NCBI RefSeq assembly: GCF_016909185.1
Contig: NZ_JAFBFH010000001.1
Span: forward strand, 124,001-188,000
From: Siminovitchia thermophila
GTDB lineage: Bacteria; Bacillota; Bacilli; Bacillales; Bacillaceae_C
Length of the DNA: 64,000 nt
Reading direction: 5' to 3'
Shown here: positions 56,809 to 64,000 of the stretch, piece by piece
Layout of the letters: each line of letters starts with the position of its first letter
Numbering within the stretch: position 1 is the first letter of the stretch
Translations under genes and position numbers: made by a program
Notes under the pieces: generated by a model
Seen by the model: only the letters and a program-made list of their open reading frames with translations
Database searches by the model: none
Told to the model about the DNA's origin: nothing

Positions 56809-58215
56809 TCATTGTTGCCACTTTTCAATCAAATAGTTGGAATCACTCATTAGCCGGTTATAAACCGCATCTGATATGAATCTATTTTCTTTCTGTTGAT
56901 CAAGCAGTAGCTTAAAGCTCTTCATGTGTTTCACAACCTTGTTCGCCTGCTCCTTTTCCTCATAATGGTTTACAGCGATCAAATGCGTTTTTAAGGAGCG
57001 TGCCGCCTCATCGCCCGTAATCTCACCTTCTTTAGCATAGCGCTCAACAAGTGCCAACATGTCAGATACATGTGACGTCCAATATTTTGGCAGTTTTAGA
57101 AAATCATCGCCATTCAAGCGATCAATTGAATGATCGGCCATACGGGCAGCAATGCCCCACAGCCCATTCTCAACACGGTCTATTAATTCTTGATCATAAC
57201 CAAATCTCGGTTGTTGGCCGGGCATCTCGAACAACACAGTAGAGGTCCCATTAAGGGCAAAGGAAGATCTGGCCTGACCGGGTAAATCCCGCTCTTCTGG
57301 ATGGATATAGCGGGCAACACCAGGTTCCTCCTTATCCGAAAATTCTTTTACACCTAAAGCAGCAGCCAGCGCATACTTTCGAGATCTGTCTTGATTTAAT
57401 TTAGGCCAATCAGCATACTTTGGATTGTCTTCCGGACCCAGCGGCGGATAGTCGATCGCAATCGTAACATCTTCACCTGTTTCAATCATCTGTGGAGTCC
57501 CCATATGATGAATGTATACAAAAGCTTCCACCTCGCCAAACTCGGCTTTCAAATCAAGATACACATCCCTGAGAATGCGGGACTCATTCGTCAAGAAAAA
57601 GCCAAAATCAGCACCAGTCCCTGGCAGATCTTCCGGCACAGGTTCGTAGCTTACATTCGGATGAAAGTCCCGATTGATATCAAAGCCACCGTTTCTCTCA
57701 TGATAGTACCAGGGAGGCATAGCGCCAACGAGCTGAGGAAACGCTTCCATTGCGTCCTTCCAAGGGAAGATATTCTGCCGTTGGGTTACCTCTGCGCCGT
57801 CCACATTAAGCCGCGGGATCGCAACGATTGTAACTCCCTCACGAACTGATTGTGCCAAGGAATTATCGCTTGTTCCAAGCGTCCTGAACATCTGGATCAA
57901 TGCTTCTGGGCCGCTCTTCTCGTTGCCATGTATGTTCCCATTGATCAACAGCACTTTATCTCCTGTTCCCACACGTGCTCCATAGATTTCTCGCCCTTGG
58001 TATGAGTACCCGACGACATCGACTTGAACCTTGCCAGCACTGTCCTTTTCGATTTGATATAAGTTTTCCCTCAGTTTCTCATGGCTCATCCATCGATCAT
58101 CCACACTGACGCTATTCACTTTGTCCTGGCTTGCCAATCCAGTAATTGGCCCCATTATCACCAGAAGCGATACAATGACAACAATAGAAGCCAGCTTTTT
58201 CCCAATGGTCTTCAT
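56809..58215 (-). CDS. Secreted M14-family zinc carboxypeptidase
   Basis: 468 residues. Signal peptide (LASIVVIVSLLVIMGPITGLA) then an M14 domain: zinc ligands in NIHGNEKSGPEAL (His/Glu near 94-97) and YIHHMGTP, substrate-binding NGGFDINRDF, and the catalytic glutamate in LFEMPGQ near 328. A C-terminal 100-residue helical tail follows (FIVAR-like). Extracellular peptide or wall-peptide trimming is likely. ATG preceded by GAGGAGGAGG. Confidence 0.88.
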   Translation of the reverse strand: MKTIGKKLASIVVIVSLLVIMGPITGLASQDKVNSVSVDDRWMSHEKLRENLYQIEKDSAGKVQVDVVGYSYQGREIYGARVGTGDKVLLINGNIHGNEKSGPEALIQMFRTLGTSDNSLAQSVREGVTIVAIPRLNVDGAEVTQRQNIFPWKDAMEAFPQLVGAMPPWYYHERNGGFDINRDFHPNVSYEPVPEDLPGTGADFGFFLTNESRILRDVYLDLKAEFGEVEAFVYIHHMGTPQMIETGEDVTIAIDYPPLGPEDNPKYADWPKLNQDRSRKYALAAALGVKEFSDKEEPGVARYIHPEERDLPGQARSSFALNGTSTVLFEMPGQQPRFGYDQELIDRVENGLWGIAARMADHSIDRLNGDDFLKLPKYWTSHVSDMLALVERYAKEGEITGDEAARSLKTHLIAVNHYEEKEQANKVVKHMKSFKLLLDQQKENRFISDAVYNRLMSDSNYLIEKWQQ

Positions 58216-58387
58216 GAGAACCTCCTCCTCGTTTCATATAAAAATCCACGAAATGGGATTGTTTACCTCCCTGCTAATCTGCATCCCTTTTCAAGATTTT
58301 TCCAAGCACTTTACAAACCGTAATGAGTATTATAAAATTCAAACTACATAAAATTACAGAAAACTACAAAAAAAATAAAGAGGGATT

Positions 58388-59707
58388 GTGTTAAAAAAGG
58401 GGGCGAAACCAATTTTAAACTTCCCTTTACGAAATAAAGAGATTTTTATACTCATGATGATGGTCGTACCCCTGGCAGGTGAAATAAGTTTTTACCCCTT
58501 TAATGAATCTTTTCGTGTTAGTTTTGGCACACCAACGTTCTTCTTTTTTTTATTGCTGTTACGTAAAATACCTGCTTTAGTATCAGGCTTCATCATCGGC
58601 ATTCTTGTTGTTGCATTTCGAATGACATTGGGTCTGCTTTTATTCGGCGGCGATATTTCCTATTTGTTTCAAGCTCATTATCCTACTTTTTTTTACTATT
58701 TTACTTTCGGGTGTTTTTTTCAATTGTTAAAAGTGAACCGCAATCATCTTTCTTTACTCTTGGGCTTTCTTGGAATCATCCTTGAAATTTTGGCAAGTAT
58801 TGCTGAATTAGCCTTCCAATATATTGCTTTCAGTTCAACATTTACCTTTGCGGACATGTGGAAGGTGAGCATTATCGCCATTTTTCGCAGCTACTTTACG
58901 GTCGGATTTTTTAATTTGATGAGACTTTACCAATCCCGGTTAAGGGAAGAGGAAATGAGAAAACAAAACGAACAACTGATCACACTCATAGCGACCTTAT
59001 ATGAAGAATCTATCCATCTCAGTAAAACCTTAATCAACAGCGAAAATATCACAAAGGAATCCTACCGTTTATACCAATCTTTGAAAAATCTCAAAAACAA
59101 TAATAACCAACCCCAAATTGATCTATTATGTGAAAAAGCATTGAAGATTGCCGGTGAAACCCACGAAATAAAAAAAGATAACCAAAGAATATACATAGGT
59201 CTTTCAAAACTGATATCGAATAAAAGTTTTTCGGAATATATGGACATAAATGAATTAGTCAATATTGCCGTAAAAACGAATAAAAAATATGCTCATTCAC
59301 TGGGGAAAAACATTGAGTTTTTGCTAGATATTCAAGGTCTACACCCCCATTATCACGTATACAAAATGTTATCCATTGTGAATAACTTGATTGTGAATTC
59401 CATCGAAATCATTTCGGAAGCAGGAACGATCACGATATGTGTAAACAAGCTGCCCGATTGTGTAGAAATCAAAATCGGGGATAATGGTCCAGGCATTTCT
59501 CCAAAGCGAAGGCATATCATCTTTAAGCCGGGATTTACGTCTAAGTATGACAAAAGCGGCACCCCTTCTACGGGTATAGGTCTCACCTATGTCCAAGAAA
59601 TGGTTGAAAGACTCGAAGGAAAAATGATGCTGGAAAGCAAACCGGAAATCAATGGCTCTATTTTTACATTATGGCTGCCAATCCAACATTTGGTTCAGAA
59701 AGGATGA
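58388..59707 (+). CDS. Membrane sensor kinase, GlnK (YcbA)-like
   Basis: 439 residues: about six N-terminal membrane helices to residue 185, a coiled region and a C-terminal ATPase domain with NNLIVNSIEI, DNGPGISPK and TGIGLTYVQEM. A classical H-box is not obvious; the only candidate phospho-histidine is in EESIHLSKTL near 209, as in atypical GlnK/DcuS-like kinases. GTG start with GAGGG just upstream. Followed after four bases by the regulator. In B. subtilis GlnK senses glutamine and controls glsA-glnT; a similar job is inferred here. Confidence 0.78.
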   Translation: MLKKGAKPILNFPLRNKEIFILMMMVVPLAGEISFYPFNESFRVSFGTPTFFFFLLLLRKIPALVSGFIIGILVVAFRMTLGLLLFGGDISYLFQAHYPTFFYYFTFGCFFQLLKVNRNHLSLLLGFLGIILEILASIAELAFQYIAFSSTFTFADMWKVSIIAIFRSYFTVGFFNLMRLYQSRLREEEMRKQNEQLITLIATLYEESIHLSKTLINSENITKESYRLYQSLKNLKNNNNQPQIDLLCEKALKIAGETHEIKKDNQRIYIGLSKLISNKSFSEYMDINELVNIAVKTNKKYAHSLGKNIEFLLDIQGLHPHYHVYKMLSIVNNLIVNSIEIISEAGTITICVNKLPDCVEIKIGDNGPGISPKRRHIIFKPGFTSKYDKSGTPSTGIGLTYVQEMVERLEGKMMLESKPEINGSIFTLWLPIQHLVQKG

Positions 59708-59711
59708 TTGT

Positions 59712-60647
59712 ATGCTCTTTTATATTGTGGATGATGACGAGGCAACCCGTTCCATGTTGACTGAAATGATAGAAGATGAAGAGCTTGGCAAAATAGTCGG
59801 CGAAGCAGAAAATGGGGCACTATTAGATGAAGATTTCGCATCTTTGAAAAGGGCAAACATACTGTTAATTGATTTATTAATGCCTGTAAGAGATGGCATT
59901 GAAACAATCCGTCATATTAAACCTTCATTTTCAGGAAAAATTATTATGATTTCCCAAGTGGAATCAAAAGAATTGGTGGGGTGCGCCTATTCACATGGCG
60001 TTGAGTACTATATAACCAAGCCGATCAACAGGTTTGAAGTCATATCGGTAATAAAAAGGGTCATCGAGCGGATTTATTTGGAACAAACGATACAAAATAT
60101 ACATAAATCAGTCAGCAATGTGTTTGAACCGCAAACGTCTGAATATCAAAAGGACAAATCCTTGGAGCATCAATTCATGCTTTCGGGCCAATATCTTTTA
60201 TCAAAATTGGGCATAGTCGGTGAAAATGGTTATCAAGATTTGCTGGATATTTTAAACTATTTATTTACCGATAGCGCCAAGAAAAAAGCGGAATATGACT
60301 TCCCCCATCTGAAAGATATATTCTTGGCAGTTTGCCGAAAAAACAAGGAGTCTCCTCCGGACCCCTTAGACTTAAAACGAGAAATAAAAGCGGCTGAGCA
60401 ACGTGTCCGAAGGGCCATTTACCAATCATTAAATCACTTGTCAGCTCTCGGATTAACCGATTTTGCCAATCCAATATTCGAACATTATGCTCCCAAATTT
60501 TTTGATTTTACAATGGTTCGGAAAAGGATGGCAGAAATAAAAAGTGGACAAGCCAACCCCTCTTCCAATATTCGGGTAAATACGAAAAAATTTATTCAGG
60601 TTCTTTATTTTGAAACACAATATGTCACTTTTGAGAAATCACGGTAA
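59712..60647 (+). CDS. Response regulator, GlnL (YcbB)-like
   Basis: 311 residues: receiver domain with phospho-acceptor near 53 in ILLIDLLMPVRDG, then a C-terminal YcbB-type helical DNA-binding domain (YLLSKLGIVGENGYQDLLDIL ... RAIYQSLNHLSALGL) as in B. subtilis GlnL. ATG chosen with AAAGGATG upstream, four bases after the kinase stop; the longer upstream frame lies inside the kinase gene. Candidate targets are the DAACS symporter and glutaminase genes. Confidence 0.82.
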   Translation: MLFYIVDDDEATRSMLTEMIEDEELGKIVGEAENGALLDEDFASLKRANILLIDLLMPVRDGIETIRHIKPSFSGKIIMISQVESKELVGCAYSHGVEYYITKPINRFEVISVIKRVIERIYLEQTIQNIHKSVSNVFEPQTSEYQKDKSLEHQFMLSGQYLLSKLGIVGENGYQDLLDILNYLFTDSAKKKAEYDFPHLKDIFLAVCRKNKESPPDPLDLKREIKAAEQRVRRAIYQSLNHLSALGLTDFANPIFEHYAPKFFDFTMVRKRMAEIKSGQANPSSNIRVNTKKFIQVLYFETQYVTFEKSR

Positions 60648-60675
60648 CCAATGATTGTTGATTTCTTTTTAGTCC

Positions 60676-60718
60676 AGGCTTCAATTGCTGCACGATGAGC
60701 AACTGAAGCCTTCACTTT
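60676..60718 (+). terminator. Terminator after the two-component genes
   Basis: AGGCTTCAATTGCT-N8-AGCAACTGAAGCCT, a long stem with one bulge, then TCACTTTTG. U-tract is weak. Confidence 0.6.
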
Positions 60719-60746
60719 TGATCGGAATGAATCCAAAGATGTCAAC

Positions 60747-61964
60747 TTATGAATATGGAGGGGCTCCTTTTTTAAAATGGGCCGGAAAATGAACTGTCAT
60801 GTACAGCGCGGCAATTGCCAACAAGAACCCGGCGCCAATAAACACCATTTTCACACTCACATACTCGGCAATCGCTCCAAACATAAGCACAAACAATCCG
60901 AAGATTAAGGATATCAATGCATGTTGAGCGCTATATATTTTCGGCAGATCCTCCAAAGACGCTTCTGTTTGTATATAAGTATTGATGATGATCCTCTTTA
61001 CTTGCTCCAAGAAACCACTGAATGCGACGAGAATAAGCGCAATCCATGTAATGGAATTTAGCCCAAACCATATTGTCATAATAGATATTCCAATAGATAC
61101 GCTTATGACTATTTTTCTCATATGCCGTTCCATACAGAATGCAAATTTCAAACAACACAGCCCTCCAGCCATGAGCCCTGTAAAAAAAGCGGCATTGATA
61201 TATCCCCAAAACGCTTCTGTTACATGTAACACTTCAGATACGAACACATAGAGAATGGCAGCAACCCATACGACACTTGCCGCCGTTTCCAGTACAATAA
61301 CAATGTGAATACTTCTCATGAATCGATTGTTCCATATTAACAACCAGCCTTCTTTTATTTCGTCCCTTTTTCCGCATTTTTTTCGCTTGGCTTTCAACGA
61401 TGTTTCATCTACAATTCCTTTCATCATGATGGAAGAAATAACAAACAGGACAAAGGTCAGCCAAATGATATGTTCCCCATGGAAAATGACAGTAAGAAGC
61501 CCCCCAAACGCCCACCCTCCAAGTTGAGTCGTTTCGTATATGACCGCAACAAAACTGTTAGCCTTCACCAATTCTTCCCGTTTGACCAATCTTGGGACCA
61601 AAGCATTCATTGCCGGTGCTGCCCAGCCATCCAGAAAAGCAATGATCCATATGCAAATAAAAATAGGCCAAACAATTGAGGGTGGCTGAAAACTGATCCA
61701 CAAGATTAATATGAACAACACAACCGTTTTATAACATTGGGAGCCTGCCAAAAGGCTCGTTAAACGATACCTGTTTAATAATATGGGGAATAACAGTCCT
61801 CCTGCAAATCGGCCGAACGTGTTAAGGAAGGGCAGCATAGCCAAATAAAACGCGGACTCCTTTGCAGCATATAAAATGGAAATCAACCCGACAATATACA
61901 ATACATCGCCCAAATTGGCGAATAACTGGCCCAGCCATAACAATCTAAAATGTTTACTTTTCAT
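60747..61964 (-). CDS. MFS transporter (MFS_3/EntS-like)
   Basis: 405 residues, about twelve membrane helices. FRLLWLGQLFANLGDVLYIVGL, APAMNALVPRLVKREELVKANS and TQLGGWAFGGLL match the EntS/MefA-like MFS_3 group of exporters (siderophores, macrolides). AGGGGCGG upstream of the ATG. Single gene, convergent with the two-component operon. Substrate unknown. Confidence 0.83.
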   Translation of the reverse strand: MKSKHFRLLWLGQLFANLGDVLYIVGLISILYAAKESAFYLAMLPFLNTFGRFAGGLLFPILLNRYRLTSLLAGSQCYKTVVLFILILWISFQPPSIVWPIFICIWIIAFLDGWAAPAMNALVPRLVKREELVKANSFVAVIYETTQLGGWAFGGLLTVIFHGEHIIWLTFVLFVISSIMMKGIVDETSLKAKRKKCGKRDEIKEGWLLIWNNRFMRSIHIVIVLETAASVVWVAAILYVFVSEVLHVTEAFWGYINAAFFTGLMAGGLCCLKFAFCMERHMRKIVISVSIGISIMTIWFGLNSITWIALILVAFSGFLEQVKRIIINTYIQTEASLEDLPKIYSAQHALISLIFGLFVLMFGAIAEYVSVKMVFIGAGFLLAIAALYMTVHFPAHFKKGAPPYS

Positions 61965-62361
61965 CTTACCGCCCCTTTATCGTTTTTTCATTGATAAAAA
62001 AGGCAGTTATTTACACTGGAAACGTTCGCCTCCCTTCTATCACATTAACCATGGCAGACGCTAACGGCGTTAACAGATCATATAAAGTGCAGGCAGTAAG
62101 ATGAAAATATTCAATATTCCATTGGCTCCTTAAAAAAGATTTAGTAATCGAGCCTGCTACAAAGCCGATGGGCAGCAGTCCTTCTTCTCTATACCTTTAT
62201 TATATTGTAGCAGGATACGCTTGAATTCAGCCAGATGTGTTCATCTTCTCATGATAAAAAATCCCCGGCATTTTATGAAACATGCCAACATTCGATATAA
62301 TAATCTTTATTCACTTTATGGTTTCTAAAGACTTCAATAACTGAAAGTTGAGGAGAAAAAA
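61965..62361. other. Intergenic stretch between divergent MFS and activator genes
   Basis: About 400 bases. A TATAAT hexamer in TTCGATATAATAATC (about 62292-62306) may drive the activator gene. No gene or repeat seen. Confidence 0.45.
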
Positions 62362-63954
62362 ATGTATTTATTTGCAGATGATTCTTGGAATGATGTCATT
62401 TCAAAATTTCTTTCCAATAGCACTGAAGAAATTGAAATTAAAAATAAGAGCGGAGATACAGTTGGCATTTTAACGACACAGGAATTAATAAAAACAATAT
62501 TGCACGGAGAAGATCAAGTAAAATTAAAGGATAAAATGTCTTCCCTCCATAAGGAAGATCCGTTTCCCATCCTCCATAACGATGATTTTATCAAAATGAT
62601 TGATAGCCCTATTTTTACTAAAATCATTGATTCGTTGTACGATGGCGTGTACATCACTGATGGCAATGGCATTACAGTAAAAGTCAATCAAGCTTACGAA
62701 CGGATTACCGGGCTGCGCAGAGCAGAACTGATCGGCCATCATATGAACGATATTGTAACTTCAGGCTTCATCAATAAATCAGTTTCATTAAGGGTTATTT
62801 CGGAAAAACGTCCGATCACGATTATGCAGACGATCAAACAAGAGAGAAAAATAATCGTTTCAGGGATGCCTGTTTTTAATGAACACGGAGAGATCCTATT
62901 TGTTGTCACAAATGTCCGGGATATCACGGAGCTTCTCCATTTAAAACTGGAATTGGAAGAGCTGCAAAAAATGAAAGAACTAAAAGATGTATCAAAAGAA
63001 CTTTCAGGTATCAATACCGATTCTCTTATCATTAGTGAAGAATCAAAAGAGATGTTTTTTATGGCTGAAAAAGTCGCCAAAACGGATGCGACAGTTCTCC
63101 TTCAAGGAGAAACAGGTGTCGGAAAGAGTGTTGTGGCCAAATTTATCCATCAGAATTCCAAGCGAAAAGGCGCGCCTTTTATGGAATTAAACTGTGGCGC
63201 CTTGCCTCCCAGCTTAATCGAAGCGGAACTTTTTGGCTATGAACCCGGTGCTTTTACCGGTGCTCTTGCAAAAGGTAAAAAGGGATTATTGGAAATTGCC
63301 CATAACGGGACCCTGTTTTTGGATGAAATCGGAGATTTGCCGTTGGAAATACAGGTAAAGCTGTTAAAAGTCCTTGAGGATCAAGCATTTATTCCCGTCG
63401 GTTCAACGAATGTAAAGAAAATAAATGTTAGAATCATTTCTGCCTCCTTGAAAAACTTGCGGGAGTTGATACGTCAAGGAACATTTCGCGAAGATTTGTT
63501 TTATCGCCTGCATGTCATTCCCATCGAAGTTCCTCCTCTTAGAAAAAGAAAAAAGGAATTAATTTTGCTAATACAGCATTATATTGATTTCTTTAATCAA
63601 GCATACGGATTGAATAGAACCGTGTCATTGGAAGCATTGGAATTATTGCAGCATTACCAATGGCCGGGAAATATTCGGGAGTTAAAAAATGTAATGGAAC
63701 GTATTGTCATAATGGCTGCCACCGATACGATCGAACCAAGTGATTTGCCGGCAGAAATCAGACATACGAGTAAAGAGCCGGAGTTATTGGGGGAAACGAT
63801 TATTCCATTAAAGGAGGCTGTTGAGCGCGTAGAAAAGCATTATATTTTAAAAGCAATAAAAGAGTTCAAAACAACGCGAAAAGCAGCCGAAGCTCTTAAC
63901 ATCAGCCAGCCAACGATTGTTCAAAAAATGAAAAGATGGGACCAAATTGATTAA
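62362..63954 (+). CDS. PAS-domain sigma-54-dependent activator
   Basis: 530 residues. N-terminal CBS-like part (GDTVGILTTQELIKTIL), PAS domain near 85-195 (SLYDGVYITDGNGITVKVNQAYERITG), AAA+ domain with Walker A GETGVGKS near 249, the sigma-54 loop GAFTGA near 297 and FLDEIGDLP, then a Fis-type HTH (TRKAAEALNISQPTIVQKMKRW). GAGGAGAAAA before the ATG. Layout resembles the activator at 14161. Its target genes probably lie beyond the right edge. Confidence 0.9.
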   Translation: MYLFADDSWNDVISKFLSNSTEEIEIKNKSGDTVGILTTQELIKTILHGEDQVKLKDKMSSLHKEDPFPILHNDDFIKMIDSPIFTKIIDSLYDGVYITDGNGITVKVNQAYERITGLRRAELIGHHMNDIVTSGFINKSVSLRVISEKRPITIMQTIKQERKIIVSGMPVFNEHGEILFVVTNVRDITELLHLKLELEELQKMKELKDVSKELSGINTDSLIISEESKEMFFMAEKVAKTDATVLLQGETGVGKSVVAKFIHQNSKRKGAPFMELNCGALPPSLIEAELFGYEPGAFTGALAKGKKGLLEIAHNGTLFLDEIGDLPLEIQVKLLKVLEDQAFIPVGSTNVKKINVRIISASLKNLRELIRQGTFREDLFYRLHVIPIEVPPLRKRKKELILLIQHYIDFFNQAYGLNRTVSLEALELLQHYQWPGNIRELKNVMERIVIMAATDTIEPSDLPAEIRHTSKEPELLGETIIPLKEAVERVEKHYILKAIKEFKTTRKAAEALNISQPTIVQKMKRWDQID

Positions 63955-64000
63955 TTCTACAATCAATCAACCGATAATAGATCAAAAAACGAATCATTTT

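Overview
The window reads as a chromosomal segment of a Gram-positive Bacillota, almost certainly a Bacillaceae. The support is strong AGGAGG-type ribosome binding sites, frequent GTG and TTG starts, and Bacillus-type systems: GlpP antitermination, a BirA-controlled bioWAFDI operon with a BioI P450, Des/DesK/DesR, RsbR and sigma-54 (SigL) activators. The species cannot be fixed from the sequence. No rRNA, tRNA, phage or CRISPR locus was seen.

Layout. 1-6.8 kb: glycerol-3-phosphate metabolism (glpD, divergent glpP) and an ABC importer with a HAD phosphatase; the importer's leader resembles the glpD leader, so it probably belongs to the GlpP regulon. 6.8-7.7 kb: repeat and IS debris. 7.7-16.3 kb: a hydantoinase/5-oxoprolinase operon (sigma-54 activator, pxpB, pxpC, hyuA, hyuB) behind a -24/-12 promoter with a dyad and a cre-like site; three tandem copies of a 145-bp repeat lie inside it and a fourth lies downstream. 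16.5-24 kb: TusA/YedE sulfur genes, succinate-semialdehyde dehydrogenase, a teichoic-acid-type glucosyltransferase, a metallo-beta-lactamase-fold hydrolase, a WYL protein and glutaminase. 24-29.3 kb: biotin operon without bioB. 29.4-30.7 kb: decayed, gene-poor DNA. 30.7-35 kb: an RsbR-like STAS protein and the desaturase thermosensor locus. 35-37.1 kb: a PadR/HAAS operon behind a duplicated promoter-operator. 37.1-42.8 kb: a zinc alcohol dehydrogenase with a sigma-54 promoter, convergent with an NtrC/NtrB-type pair and an iron alcohol dehydrogenase. 43-50.7 kb: AraC regulator with a 38-residue membrane protein, UbiB-like kinase, a repeat coiled-coil protein, an HtrA-like protease, and a divergent DHA2 exporter/TetR pair. 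50.7-55.4 kb: IS relics, a polysaccharide deacetylase, a HELGH protein, and a wrecked TRAP transporter/dehydrogenase locus. 55.5-64 kb: dicarboxylate/glutamate symporter, M14 carboxypeptidase, GlnK/GlnL-like two-component system, an MFS exporter and a third sigma-54 activator.

How it fits together. Much of the window is conditional carbon and nitrogen catabolism (glycerol phosphate, 5-oxoproline or hydantoins, glutamine, succinate semialdehyde, alcohols, dicarboxylates), with three sigma-54 activators and at least two recognisable -24/-12 promoters. The most notable material is regulatory: a shared GlpP-type leader, an autogenous sigma-54 operon, paired DesR-like dyads beside a redox-type palindrome at des, a tandemly duplicated PadR promoter-operator that creates a leader peptide, and a dyad/-24/-12 arrangement at the alcohol dehydrogenase gene. 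All functional calls rest on reading motifs and context; no database search was run.
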